NCBI GenBank assembly: GCA_010094025.1
Contig: ML991772.1
Coordinates: 124,001-188,000 of the forward strand
Reading direction: 5' to 3'
Source of the DNA: Viridothelium virens
Lineage: Eukaryota > Ascomycota > Dothideomycetes > Trypetheliales > Trypetheliaceae
DNA: 64,000 nucleotides
Shown here: piece after piece, positions 22,460 through 34,513 of the stretch
Position numbering within the stretch: position 1 is the first letter of the stretch
Layout: every line of letters starts with the position of its first letter
Made by a program: the position numbers and the translations under genes
The notes under the pieces: generated by a model
Seen by the model: only the letters and a program-made list of their open reading frames with translations
The model's database searches: none
Told to the model about the DNA's origin: nothing

Positions 22460-24089
22460 ATGGATGGCGGTCCAATAACTGGCAGTCTTCCGGATGGTAG
22501 CATAAGAGGCACCATTCCCATATCGGTAGTTCTGTCATGGCCGCCGCCGAATTATGACAACCCTGTACGTCCATGCCGTGTCGCAACTAATTTTTAAGCA
22601 TACGAATTAACAAATTGGCTGCAGATACGACGACCTTGGATGGCAGCTTTGGCTGTTCCATTAGCAGTTGCCAGCACTTTCACGGTGTCCGTTCGATTAT
22701 GGTCGAGATTTACCCGACAAGTGGGCAATTTCGGGATCGATGACATTTGCATCGTTCTGTCATGGGTAAGGAACATGCCCGGTCATCGGACTCGCTCAGT
22801 ACTAACTAATGTGCGCAGATGTTCGCAATAGCATTGTCTGCAATCGCAGTAATAAGTAATATTACCCACTCACCATTCTGCAAACCCTTCTGAGGGATTC
22901 TTCGCAATGGACTCCTAACAGGTCTTCAGACGCGGAGAAGTACGGATTTGATCGACATGTCTGGGACACGCGGTTAGACCAACATGTTCCATCTGCCATG
23001 GTATGTTCTTGAAGCCTGATTCAATGTTTAGAAAACCAACTGCTGATTGCTGACCAGTATGGATGGATTGGCGACAACGTCTTCTTGATCAGTACATGCT
23101 TGTGCAAAATCGCGGTACTTCTCCTGTACCGTCGGATGGTTGCAGGAACCTGCAGTAAAAAGATGCTCTGGGCATCTTGGATTGGAATCGCATTTACCGC
23201 TATTTACGGCATTGTTTTCATTGCTCTTCTCTGTACGACCTGCAAACCACTGGACGCGTATTGGAAATCCTACGATCTCACGTACACGGGACCTTATAAC
23301 TGCGTACGGCCCGGCGCAGGCATGGCAATCAGCGGATCCTTGAGTGTCGCGAGCGATTTCTACGCTGTTGTGCTGCCTTACTTTTTAGTCAGGAATCTTC
23401 AAATTTCGACCAGGCAGAAATTCGGTCTTTATATTGTCTTTGGCTTCGGTCTACTGTAAGTGCCCCGTCCACAAGCCTTGCCGTCGTAGCTAATGAGAAT
23501 CTCTTCGTCCTGCAGTGTCGTTGGATGCGGGATAGCTCGTACCATTTACCTCGATCGCCTCGCAAGCAGATCCTATGATTTGACTTGTAAGTACATGCGA
23601 CCTGTGTCCTCGCCCCACAATCGAGACTCATGATAGATAGGGGTTGGCTTCGATGTTTTCGCTGCATCGCTTCTCGAATCCCAGCTTAGTATCATCGGTG
23701 CCTGCCTACCAAATTTGCGAAAGATGTTTGGAACGTATTTCGGCGATTCCCTAAGCAAGGCGTATAGCAACATTAGGTATGGCGTACCAAAAGGCATTGC
23801 ATCATCCAAGGATTCAAAAATGTCGGAAGGCAGGCGGGCGATCGGCCTTAGAGATAAGAAGATATTGTCCACTACCGACGATATCGAGTTGACTGCCGGC
23901 TCAGTTACAATTGATACAGGCTCAGTGGCGAAAGGGAACGCGCATAATTCTGTTGACCACGACTACTTTGAAAAGGCTTTCGTGAAACGGTTTGCGAACG
24001 CCACTCTCACTGAGGATGATCTCCCTACAAGGGAAAGCCACAACGGTTCCAAGCCACAGAACGGTGTTTATCCACATACAGTGTATTGA
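22460..24089 (+). CDS. Rhodopsin-domain (PTH11-like) integral membrane protein
   Basis: Seven-helix fungal membrane protein of the large family that includes Pth11-type receptors. The start is ATG 22460 (MDGGPITGSLPDGS). Introns follow DNP, VLSW (GTAAGG), an Ile/Asn codon, the SAM codons (GTATGT), GLL (GTAAGT) and YDLT (GTAAGT). Characteristic segments: VSVRLWSRFTRQVGNFGIDDICIVLSW, the KYGFDRHVWD block, YGWIGDNVFLISTCLCKIAVLLLYRR, a Cys pair in LLCTTCKPLDAYW, YNCVRP, DFYAVVLPYFLVRNLQ and GVGFDVFAASLLESQLSIIGACLP. The tail after residue ~310 is polar and cytosolic. No CFEM domain precedes it. Ligand and role are unknown; several introns were placed by conservation, so exact joins may shift slightly. 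Confidence 0.83.
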
Positions 24090-24488
24090 TGGCATTGATG
24101 GCGTTGACGACGTTTGTATATGATATGTTTGGAATTCTCTCTGGGATTTGATGATGTCTATGATGACAGAAACCCTCAAGCAGCAAAGGTTGACAGCACT
24201 TTGTAGAGCTCTTGTTGGGGGCGGCGGAGCAAGGGTGTGAAATTACGGGCGCTTCAGGGGAAGCTTTAGAAGGTACATCGGCTATCGGTACTTCAAGAAG
24301 CGACCTGACAGCATTGTATCTATGGTTTTCCAGTAAGGTAGCTTATAACTGGATGTCTTACCCTGCCTGAACTCTATTGGTTGACGGGGTCCGAAGTGCG
24401 GCGGGTTGAGCTCCGCAAAGATATCCGCAAAACTTAAGACCTCATTACAAACCCTGGCATATTGAGACGGGTAACAGCCACGCCCACC
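24090..24488. other. Intergenic
   Basis: Between two genes on the same strand; holds the AP-2 sigma promoter. Nothing else seen. Confidence 0.45.
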
Positions 24489-25322
24489 ATGGTGCTGTCT
24501 TTCATTCTCATACAAAATCGGCAGTATGTGCGCCCGTCTGGATCCAAATTATCTCAACGCGCAACACGATTAATTCTCTCCATTACAGAGGCAAGACCCG
24601 TTTAGCCAAGTGGTACGCCCCATTCAGTGTCAGTGAAATCCCCAAACCCGCCTGTGCCTAGCCCACAAGGGCCTGACATGTTTCTAGGATGAAGAGAAGG
24701 TCAAGTTGAAAGGCGAAGTAAGACCTCCCATCTCCCTTGCGTCAACGACCCAACGCGCCGCTCTCGATTCATGTTCTCGACTCTACTTTCCATGCTCACA
24801 CTAACATCTCATCTGTGTCATCCTCTCAGGTCCATCGACTCATTGCTCCCCGCGACCAGAAACACCAATCAAACTTTGTTGAGTTCCGTGGTCGGGAAAA
24901 GATTGTATATCGGCGGTACGCCGGACTCTTTTTCTGTGCCTGCGTCGACGCGAACGACAATGAGCTTGCCTACCTCGAGGCGATACACTTCTTTGTAGAG
25001 GTTCTGGATGCGTTCTTTGGGAATGTGTGCGAATTGGATCTAGTGTTCAATTTCTACAAGGTGGGTGACGTGCGACCCTCTCATCATCACGCGGAAGCCA
25101 TCGGTATAGATGGACATGTTGTACTTGCAGGACTGAAGGGAAAGAGAAATGTACTCGAAGGCAATGTCGAAGTCATTGGAGAATAGGCAATGATCAAGAG
25201 TGCTAATGGATTTGACATAGGTCTATGCTATCCTAGACGAAGTCTTTCTTGCAGGCGAGATCGAAGAGACAAGCAAGCAAGTCGTTCTGACGAGGCTAGA
25301 GCATCTGGATAAATTGGAATAA
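24489..25322 (+). CDS. AP-2 complex subunit sigma
   Basis: Small subunit of the AP-2 clathrin adaptor acting in endocytosis at the plasma membrane. Exons 24489-24523, 24589-24628, 24688-24717, 24830-25060 and 25221-25322 join to 145 residues, close to the universal length of about 142-145. The start [20 protein letters not shown] is near invariant. Further blocks are [76 protein letters not shown] and the end [10 protein letters not shown], which fits AP-2 sigma rather than AP-1 or AP-3. The second intron has a GTCAGT donor, and the following 30-base exon is very small; both are supported by the protein. Confidence 0.96.
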
Positions 25323-26592
25323 ATTATCTCAGGAACATTGTGGGTTACGTGACGGAGCATGGGAGTCACTGCATGGTTCGGAGTAATACGGAGATCAAAT
25401 TTTGAGGCGTAAGGTCGAGAGTGCATTACATAGACCCGGAGAGGGATCCTAGATTTATGAAACCCCATCACCTAATCGATTGATGAGATAGAAAGTAACA
25501 TGGTCGTCTCCAAATTCATCGCTCACGATCAGCATCATGTGAAAAGCTAGAAGAGAACAAGTACAAAAATGCGGTTTTGGCAACTGTTAGATGGTGCACG
25601 AATGTTCTCTCGGCGAAGCCCTATTTTGTGAGTGAGAGCATAGTAACACTGCAGCTGTCGGTCATGTTGAACTGGCAGAAATCACATACTTGAAAGAACG
25701 CCCAAGACCTGTGAACATTGGAAATGAACGATTCTTATACCTTCATAGACAGGGAAGCCCCTAGCGGGAATCTGGGGAATGATGCCTTCTAATGTTTATT
25801 CAATAGAAGGAAATAGGAGAAATTTAAAGAGGAATAAATTTCAAGGAGGTATAAAGTGTCACATTACCAGTTTTGCTCCCTATGAGTCAGGGCTCTCCTA
25901 GCGAAACCCCTGGAGACAATTTACTTGCACCGACAAGTGAAAGAAAGAAAATGGGGCGACTGTAAGAAAGAAATGATCACAGAAATAAAAAACATACAAG
26001 TGTTACAGTCGCCTCCTGACTCCCTGTGATCAAGGAGGCCTCAAGTGGAGAACTGGTTACCTCCATGTCCAATAGCCTTGATCTGATAAGAACTAACAGA
26101 AACTGACGTAAGAATGAAGAGGGGCGGGCACAAGCAGGAAAATCAGGGATGTCAGATCAATACTCAATGCAACATGAGAGATGCCCACCAAGTGTTTGGG
26201 GAGTACGCATGCGAGAAGTGTATCATGATTTCTGGAAATCTATGAATGAACGACAAACCGAAGCAGCTATCCTCTTTGGGCATCGTGCAATTTGGAAGGC
26301 CCTCAATATCACAGAGTCTTGAGCTTGGGTCACGAGCGAAATGTGACCTGTCACATCCTCACTTTCTTAAATGCAAGACCATTGACTCACTTCGCCGTTT
26401 TGCACTCCTCTGCATCTAGTGATCCCCTGATCCGCCCTGGCTGCTTCTGTCGCCATTCTCTGCACTTGCACTGCATCTTCAAGAGTCGCAAGTTCACATT
26501 GACAATCACCCTGTCCTTCTCATTAGAGAAGCCTGTAAGAAATTGAGTTTCAAGCATTATCGTGATAAGTACTGAGATTACTCATAGTCATC
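25323..26592. other. Intergenic, 1.3 kb, with inverted repeats
   Basis: No gene seen. Purine-rich around 25795-25855, and a cluster of interleaved inverted repeats lies at 25955-26039 (separate entry). The right end is the promoter of the SANT-like gene. Confidence 0.45.
25955..26039. repeat. Interleaved inverted repeats
   Basis: Three inverted pairs interlock. GGCGACTGTAA (25955-25965) pairs with TTACAGTCGCC (26003-26013). TGATCACAG (25974-25982) pairs with CTGTGATCA (26024-26032). GCCTCC (26011-26016) pairs with GGAGGC (26034-26039). The first two are interleaved A-B-A'-B', the order that in RNA would form a pseudoknot. All copies are exact. They may be the remains of a transposon end or an LTR; no coding sequence accompanies them. 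Confidence 0.55.
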
Positions 26593-27066
26593 ATGACCGA
26601 CAAAGCGAGCAGCCGCAAGGGCTGGACCGAAGCAGAAGAAGTAAGTCCAATCATACTTTGATTTTTCTTAACACATGCTCAAGAGAGATTTCATCAGATC
26701 GCTCTTCTGATCCAGCTTGTCCCCAAGCCGCCTAACTGGAACGACTTTGTTCTTCCCGAAGGCCGCACGATGAAAGCCTGTACAGAAAAATTTGCGCAGC
26801 TCAAGAAAAAGGCTGCCACACCAGGAGAGAGTGGAGAGGAAGGAGGAACAACAGCACCACCTAAAACGCCACGCAAGAAGACTGCCAAGAACGATAAGAC
26901 TCCCAAGAATGATAAGACTCCCAAGAACGATACAAGCGATGGGAAAACAACGTCTGGCAGGAAACGCAAAGTCAAAGAAGAAAAGATTAAAGAAGACGAA
27001 ACGCCCAGCAAACGTGGCAAATTTGAGGGTGGTTTGACGGAGGACATCGACGAAGTGGAGATCTAA
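26593..27066 (+). CDS. Small Myb/SANT-like basic nuclear protein
   Basis: Two exons, joined through a GTAAGT...CATCAG intron, encode about 138 residues. The N-terminal 50 residues (KGWTEAEEIALLIQLV...PNWNDFVLPEGRTMKACTEKFAQLKKKA) have the spaced Trp pattern and helix spacing of a Myb/SANT-like DNA-binding domain as found in many short fungal proteins. The middle is Lys/Thr/Pro-rich, with a short tandem repeat KNDKTP occurring twice. The C terminus is basic (RKRKVKEEK, PSKRGKF, likely nuclear localisation) and ends acidic. Function unknown; nuclear DNA- or chromatin-related binding is inferred only. Confidence 0.75.
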
Positions 27067-27605
27067 AGTACTACAGTATTGAGAAAACGGCGACGAGCGA
27101 CAGGGATGGAGTTACTGTTTTCTGAGGATAGGACATTTCGGGCGGCGTCAACGGTTTCGCAGCAGGTGCGATGCATTATCGAGGCAGGCGCGGCAGGCAT
27201 CTGTTATGCTCTGTTCGGCCGACTGCTTACATTAGCGTATCGGTGCCTGGCACCCCTTGCTCTCTCACTTAGCTAAAATCATGAAGTCCTTGACTTTTTA
27301 CCCTCAAGGTGCTGGGACTCTGCTCCTAGTTCCCGCCTTTCTGAATGTCCCATGGATTCGCCTCGCACTTAGGTCCTTCCGTCCGTTCTCTGTGTATTTC
27401 CGCCGTCCGTCCAGTGTCTCTCTGTAGGTTTCCGGCATCGCCTGCCAATCCGCTGCTCGCCGAAGGCAGAATCGCCTACAAGGCGCAGTGCCACTATCTC
27501 CCTTTCTCGACTGTCCGATCACAATTACATAGAGTTCCGACGGCCATCGCAAAAGTCACGCCTCTGTGCAATCACTCTCACAGCGCCACCCCGCCGACTG
27601 TAACC
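27067..27605. other. Intergenic and nma111 leader
   Basis: Contains the nma111 promoter and 5' leader. From 27345 an ATG-initiated frame runs without a stop into nma111 (see findings). Confidence 0.45.
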
Positions 27606-30600
27606 ATGGAGTCGAACGGCGAACCTCGCGGCAAGCGAAAGCAAGCCCCCACCACCGCCCACGGCAGACCCATGAAGCAATTCAAGTCGGACATTGATAT
27701 TATAAAGATGGAGGAGGTTGCAAATGCATCCGGAGGCGAGACATATTCAGACGCTCACATGAATGGTATCGAGCTCGACATGGAAGATCCGCGCTCTTCT
27801 AAGCACGCCGCGGCTACGGCAGATACGGCAGAGTGGCAAGCTACCATAGAAAAAGTTGTCAAGAGCGTTGTGTCCATACACTTCTGTCAAACGTGCTCCT
27901 TTGACACCGACCCAGCCTTATCTAGCGAAGCTACGGGATTCGTTGTCGACGCTGAGCGAGGGTATATTCTAACAAATAGACACGTCGTTGGAGCTGGCCC
28001 GTTCTGGGGATATTGCATATTTGATAATCATGAGGAGTGCGATGTTTCTCCTGTCTACCGAGACCCGGTACACGATTTTGGTATCCTGCGATTCGACCCT
28101 CAGGCTATTAAGCACATGCAGCTATCGGAGCTTCAGCTGAGACCAGACCTGGCGCGCGTGGGCGCAGAGATCAGAGTTGTGGGAAATGATGCTGGGGAAA
28201 AATTAAGCATTCTTTCTGGAGTGATCAGTCGCCTCGACCGTAATGCGCCGGAGTACAGCGAGGGATACAGTGACTTCAATACAAACTATATACAAGCAGC
28301 AGCGGCAGCGAGTGGAGGAAGCTCGGGCAGTCCAGTCGTCAATATAGACGGCTATGCTGTTGCTCTACAAGCAGGGGGCCGAGCTGATGGCGCAGCAACC
28401 GACTACTTTCTTCCGCTTGACCGAGCATTTCGCGCATTGGAGTGTATCAGAAGAGGCGAGCATGTCTCGAGAGGAACCATACAAACACAGTGGCTCATCA
28501 AACCTTTTGATGAATGCCGGCGACTGGGTTTGTCAGCTGATTGGGAGGCGGCTGTGAGAGCAAGGTTTCCAAAAGAGATCGGCATGCTTGTGGCAGAGAT
28601 TATTCTACCGAAAGGACCGGCTGCTCTGAAGATTGAAGAAGGAGACGTTCTTGTCAAAGTCAATGGAGAGCTGCTCACACAATTCGTCCGCCTCGATGAT
28701 ATTCTGGACTCTAGCGTCGGAAAGTCCGTTACCCTCCTTGTGCAGCGAGGGGGTGAGGATATCGAAGTCACCCTTCAAGTGGGTGATCTCCATGCAATTA
28801 CTCCAGATCGTTTCGTCTCTGTCGCTGGAGCTACTTTCCATAATTTGTCTTATCAACAAGCACGATTATATGCCGTGGGCATACAAGACGCAGGCGTGTA
28901 CTGCTGTGAAGCTGCAGGCTCTTTCCGGTATGAGAGCGCAGAATCAGGTTGGCTGATACAGACCGTCGACAATAAAGACACACCAGACCTCGATGCTTTT
29001 ATCAATGTCATGAAAGATATACCGGACCGAGCGCGAGTTGTCATTACGTACAAGCATCTCCGCGACCTTCATAGTTTGCATACATCAATCATACCCATCG
29101 ATCGTCACTGGTCAAGCAAATTGAGACTGGCTGTACGAAATGATTCGACTGGTCTTTGGGACTTTACCGACATTGCAGACCCACTTCCTCCTGTTCCTCT
29201 CGTCCCTCGAAAAGCCAATTTCATCAAAATGGAAAGTAGCAAATACGCTGGCGCCGCGGATGTCATTAGAAGCTTCGTTCGGATCACTGCATCCATGCCG
29301 GTTAAGCTTGATGGCTTCCCACGGACAAGAAAAATTGGTTATGGCCTGGTCATTGACGCCGATAAGGGACTCGTGATTGTTTCTAGAGCAATCGTTCCTT
29401 ATGATCTTTGTGATATATCTGTTACTATCGCCGACTCGATTATAGTTGATGGTTCAGTCGTCTTCATGCATCCTCTTCAAAACTATGCCATCATCCAGTA
29501 TGATCCGTCGCTCGTACAAGCGCCTGTAAAGAGTGCGAAACTGTCCTCAGAAAACATCAAGCAAGGATCTGAGACGATCTTCTTCGGTTTCAATCAGAAT
29601 CTGCGGCCTAACGTGGTCAAGACGGCTGTCACGGATATCACCACTGTTGCTATACCAGCGAGCGTGCTGAGCCCGCGGTACCGTGCCATCAATTTGGATG
29701 CTATCACCGTCGATACTAGCGTCGCAAGCCATTGTGGTAGCGGAGTCCTGGTAAGCGAAGATGGCACTGTCAATGCATTGTGGTTGAGTTATCTTGGAGA
29801 GCGCAACACACCCCATGGAAAAGACGTTGAATATCACCTTGGTCTTGCGACACCGGCATTACTACCTATCGTCAACCAGATAACTCAAGGCATCAAGCCG
29901 AGCCTACGAATCCTAGCTGTTGAAACCCATGTCATTCACATGAGCCAAGCCCGCATCATGGGAATTTCTGAGCGTAAGTCGTTCCGCATTCGAAATTATC
30001 GCCTCCATACAAGCAGCTAATGACCGTCTCAGAATGGATCGAAAAAGTCGAAAAAGAAGACCCTGAGCGCCATCAGCTCTTCATGGTCCGCAAAATTGAC
30101 TCCGGCCACGAGGGCGGCCTGCAAGAAGGCGACATCATTCTGACTCTCAACGACCGCCTCATCACGCGTGTCTCGGACCTCGACGTCATGTACGACCATA
30201 CCACGCTCGACGCCGTCATCGTGCGCAAGCGCGAGGAGACGAGCATCCGTGTGCCTACAATACCTACACAGGAGTTCGAAACCGACCGCGCTGTTGTGTT
30301 CTGTGGCGCTATCCTGCACCGACCGCACCATGCCGTGCGGCAGCAGATCTCGAAGATCCATTCGGACATCTATGTGTCGGCGCGCATGCGGGGCAGTCCG
30401 GCGTATCAGTATGGATTGGCGCCGACGAATTTCATTACGGCGGTGAACGCGACGCCGACGAGGGATTTGAAGAGCTTCCTCGAGGAGACGAAGAAGATCC
30501 CGGATAACACCTATTTCCGGCTCAAGGTGGTGACGTTTGATAATGTGAAGTGGGTCGTCACGATGAAGAAGTGCGAGCATTACTTCCCAACGGTCGAGTT

Positions 30601-30766
30601 TATTAAGGATGAGGGCGAGCGCTGTCATTGGCGAAGGGTGACGTATGAAGGAGGTCAAGCAAAGCGAGGTGAGGGCGAGGGCGGAGCGGGCGTCATGGTT
30701 GGAGGTCAATTGGACGATGGAGATGGAGCGGGTGATGATGGGGTTGAGGGCGAGAATGGGGAATGA
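27606..30766 (+). CDS. nma111: Pro-apoptotic nuclear serine protease (HtrA family)
   Basis: Nma111/Ynm3 is a nuclear HtrA-type protease linked in yeast to apoptosis and heat tolerance. Exons 27606-29973 and 30033-30766 join to 1033 residues, normal for the family. The N terminus [13 protein letters not shown] carries a basic nuclear-import cluster. The catalytic triad is visible: His126 in TNRHVV, Asp157 in HDFGIL, Ser240 in GGSSGSPV. A first PDZ region follows ([27 protein letters not shown]). A second, degenerate protease-like half comes next ([17 protein letters not shown]... with SHCGSGVLV) and then C-terminal PDZ-like segments ([17 protein letters not shown]). The last ~40 residues are Gly/Glu-rich. 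The duplicated architecture with only the first half catalytic is the known family plan. Confidence 0.96.
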
Positions 30767-31177
30767 TGGGGGGCTTGAGTATAATAGTAATTGTTAATTA
30801 TAATCTAGACGGGCGGCCTTTGCAGAGCATTAGGAGGAGTGACTAAATTGCTGACGGTTCTCTGGCGTTCCACACATTGGCTATTCTGGGAGGAAGCAGT
30901 ATGACAATGTTGTTGGAAAGGGCGATATCAAGCTTGAGGATTGTGTCTGGACTGTGTATCATAGATAGAAGAGAATAGCTTAATAAGCTTTAGAAAGACT
31001 TCCGTCCAGCAACATGTTCAATCTCCGTTTTATAAGACGTTAGTAGTCGAGATGATGGCGGTCTTTGTGATTCATTCTTGACAGCAAGGCTCCCTTACTA
31101 TGTCACTCGTGTGGCAGTCCATGATGCCACAATACGTCCAGTAAGAGAGCCAAGGCAATGGGTGCTGACAATGTATC
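30767..31177. other. Intergenic between convergent genes
   Basis: 3' flanks of nma111 and the YwbE-domain gene. Nothing recognised. Confidence 0.45.
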
Positions 31178-31804
31178 TTACTCGAAGTGCGTACTGACAT
31201 GATGAGCGACGGCCGTCTCATCACCCTTAAACTTTCCACAGACCGGACATACGCTGACACCAGCCTCATCCTGACCTGCCATAACTCCGTCATCTTCTTC
31301 ATTCCTCTCCCTCTCAACCCTCTCGTCACCCGATATGGGCAAGAGATCACCTAAATTCAGGCCTCTTTGCTCCGAACCCAAGTACCCAGGCGTCTCCACC
31401 TCCGCATTTGTGCTCGATGTACTGGTGGTATTGCTTCCTTGAGGCGTCTCTTCAACACCGCTGCTACTCAGTCTCTGCACTCTTCCCACTCTTCCATCAC
31501 TCGTTCGTACCTTGATCCCCCGCGGATGGTCGCCTCTAGTCAACACATCTTGCACTATTCCCTGGACCTCTCTGCCCGTGCCCTGGTCCGCTTTTAGCAC
31601 GATCGAGACGCGAGCACCAGGGACGACTTGTTGTATTGTAGGCACAGCAGAGAGAGTTTGACGGGAAGTCCCTATTCGCGGACCGCCTCTAGAACCTCGT
31701 CCTCTCTGTGAGGTATTCAGTGATGTGTGGTGCTGCGTATGTCGTGGATCCGTGTTCTGATCATGGTGGCCACGGGGCTGGCGATTGCGCGGTCGGTGCA
31801 TCAT
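31178..31804 (-). CDS. YwbE (DUF2196) domain and zinc-finger protein
   Basis: Intronless, 208 residues. Residues 1-50 are polar and Arg/His/Gln-rich. The YwbE/DUF2196 domain lies at about 58-110, with its typical GARVSIVLKADQGTGREVQG, TRGDHPRGIKVR and DGRVGRVQRL strands. An acidic linker leads to a C-terminal zinc finger at the extreme end: CPVCGKFKGDETAVAHHVSTHF, a C2H2/UBZ4-like arrangement (C-x2-C then H-x3-H spacing). Two adjacent ATGs open the frame (31804 and 31801). Function is not established; the finger suggests ubiquitin or nucleic-acid binding. Upstream there is one more in-frame ATG at 31894, judged less likely because it adds no conserved sequence. Confidence 0.82.
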   Translation of the reverse strand: MMHRPRNRQPRGHHDQNTDPRHTQHHTSLNTSQRGRGSRGGPRIGTSRQTLSAVPTIQQVVPGARVSIVLKADQGTGREVQGIVQDVLTRGDHPRGIKVRTSDGRVGRVQRLSSSGVEETPQGSNTTSTSSTNAEVETPGYLGSEQRGLNLGDLLPISGDERVERERNEEDDGVMAGQDEAGVSVCPVCGKFKGDETAVAHHVSTHFE

Positions 31805-33482
31805 TCTTATAGACTCGAGGTAAGGCGCAGTACATTGTCTGGTGTCAAGGGTTATGGTCAACCTGTTTAGGCCCTGGGGATGCTTAAACAGCATTGAGAA
31901 GGATCTTGCGGCGAATCATTGGCCCTTGTGCGGAGTCTGGCAAGAGCAGACGAGATGGATGCACGAGCCACCTCTGCACCTACTAGGCAAAGTACCTAGG
32001 CATGCAGCTAGCTCCACAGTGCCATCTTCTAATTCAACCTACCGTCCTTTCCTCCGGCGATCAGTGCCTTCAACATACTCCCGTCAATGAAGCTCTGCGC
32101 TTGAAAACAGTTCAAATCAGGATCTGAGGCATTAGTCGCATTCGAAGCTTCTGCATGTTTGCATTTCGTAATCTGTGTCCATCTGGACAGTTCTTCAATG
32201 ACGTCAATCCAGATGAGGACTGCTTCAAGCCAAGCACCCCTCAGAGGCCAGAACACTGACGCCAGTAATTTTCTACGCGAAAAAGACTCTGTTTGATTCG
32301 GGGCAGTCCGTTCCTTGCGCAGCAGAACACAATGTGCTTGCCGACTTCAGGATGTCAAGGTCTCGTCGGGGCCTACGCACGGAAGTTAGGGCAACGGAGT
32401 AGTATGATTAGAAATTGTCTGCGACCAGCCGCAACTCCTCGAGCTTCTGGGTCGCAACTTGATTGGATAATTATCAGCGAAGCTACAATGAGGTGTCTCG
32501 GCTCTAATAACCAATATTCTTGCTGGATAGCTACTATGTGTCGATTTGCAGAAGTAGCAGCGTCATGTCCGGCGCAATGTTGCCTCACGCTTCGTGGCAA
32601 GTCTCGCTAGGCTGTCTAAATTTGCAGGGACCAGGCCAAGCTGAAGTGTAACAGGGCATTTGACCGAGGTAAGTCGTTCCCTTTCATCTTAGCCTTTGCC
32701 TGTTACCAGAAGAAGTCCTGCGAGATAGCGACCATGGATGCCACAGTCCTATCAAGTGACAGAGTGGATTCGATGCCGTCGCAGCTCTGCGTTAGCCCTC
32801 TCTCAAATGGTAGCGGACCGAACGACATTCTTCCCTGTCCAGTTTGAGGAGGGGCCTGCAGAATTCTGATGCATCATGCTCATCTCAAGAGCGCAATGGC
32901 GCATACACCTCGACTGCAGCCGAAGAACAGGCTAATAAGTCCAAATGCAGCTTCTTACCAGCACAAGAAAAGCTAAAATGCGAGAGATGGTTCGAGATTT
33001 GCTTGGGGTTAGGGTCGGGGACGGGCAGGTGTACTGTCCTCCACGGCTTAGAAATTAGTGTCCGAATTTGACACCTGTCAGCAGACTAGGAGGTCTCTCA
33101 TTCCATCCATCCTTATTGTGCATCCTCAATTTCCATCTGAGTGCCCGGCGAACCTCAGTCTTGTGGATGTCAGAGTGCCCTCAGTTGTCGCATCTCCCTT
33201 GGATGACTATAACGGCAAGCTACAGCCTCGGAGAGACATGGGCGAACCGAGGCATCTCTCTGGCACCACACACGCAGAATACGAGTCTGCTACAACAAAT
33301 CATACTCATAGGTTCTAGTATTCGGCCGCAAAGGACCATACTATTAATCCAACCTTTGACACCTAAGGCCTCGCAAACGAAAGGACCGGTAACGTACACA
33401 TAACATATTATCCCCACAGCTTGCGAACGGCGTGACGCCATCAATAACTAGCTGCTATATCTACCGGTCCTTGGTGAACGAG
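31805..33482. other. Gene-free stretch, 1.7 kb
   Basis: No recognisable gene. Includes the YwbE gene promoter and a GTACCTAGG palindrome-like site near 31992-32000. Frames of 60-105 codons occur on both strands but none shows a family motif. Confidence 0.4.
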
Positions 33483-34513
33483 ATGATAGAGGTACGACTG
33501 ATCACCCTCTTGCCTCGGAAAGACGATGTATCGTGCGAACCTGTTCATATCGAGTTTAAGACCGGCGTATCTCAAGCCAGTCATATCTTCTGCGTCCTCT
33601 CACATGTCTCTGTTGACCAGCGCAATCCGTACGTGGCGCTTTCATTCCATTGGGATGATGTGACTGAAAAGCGTCGAACTTTCGAGGATGGAAATAAATT
33701 GGTGGTTACCAAGAAACCTGTTCGACGCATGTGACCAGATAGAAAAACTGGACGACTCACGCACGCTGTTGGTCAATGCCTTTACATTGACCAAGTCATC
33801 TTGCAGAAAAGACTCGACAAGTGGAACAGATACGCCGGATTTATTCTTGAGCCTCCATGACTATTGCATAGCCAGACAGAGATTTGGATCAGGGCAGCAT
33901 GCAGTGGATTGAGCAGTACAGCGAGCTTCCATTCGAGTTTGGCACCGACACCAAACTGGAGCTACGTCTTACCTATCTCTTGGGTAAACATGAATCACAT
34001 CCACAAGACATCACCCTGGAGAGACTGCGTCAGTCTCTTGCCGAATTGAAGGTACAGCTACTGCCTACGGTGAACCGCCGAGCGAAATTATTTCAGCGCT
34101 TCTAGTGTTCTCAATTGGTCTTACTGAACTCGCGTCTAGGTTGTTCAAGAATCGGCGGTGGCGTCAGACCGGGTGTTCATGTGTGGAGCTGGATATGTTG
34201 CTAAAGAGAATATCTATCCTGCTTTAAGACTGTTGAGACTTTTATGCTACATTATCGTGGACTCTCTTAACACCAGAGACCCGCTCTGACTAAGGAGCCC
34301 ACTATTGCCTCTCTCGACGCCGAAATCTCCATCAATCCGCTGGAAAGACGAAGAGCGCATTGGAGCCTTCCAATAATTTATTTAATGAGAAACTTGCGGC
34401 ATTTTCAGACTGCGGATCCCAGAGACACGGTTTTTGCGTTGCTTAGCCTAGCTTCTGATAGCCAGATACTGGGCTTCGAATCGGATTGCAAACTTGCGGA
34501 TTACGTGTCTTTA
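33483..34513 (+). pseudogene. Decayed HET (heterokaryon incompatibility) domain gene
   Basis: HET-domain proteins mediate non-self recognition and cell death in filamentous fungi. Family-like blocks occur in order but in different frames with stops between them. They are: EVRLITLLPRKDD then CVLSHVSVDQRNPYVALSFHWDD (the domain start); AEKTRQVEQIRRIYS with in-frame stops beside it; a long piece with QWIEQYSELPFEFGTDTKLEL; LTELASRLFKNRRWRQT (the conserved WFxRRW region); and finally YLMRNLRHFQTADPRDTVFALLSLASDS, the conserved DPRDkvFALLGLAsD segment. At least one frameshift near 33780 and stop codons (for example TAG where Trp is expected after MTIA) break it. No intron scheme repairs these. It is a relic and not expected to be functional. 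Confidence 0.75.
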
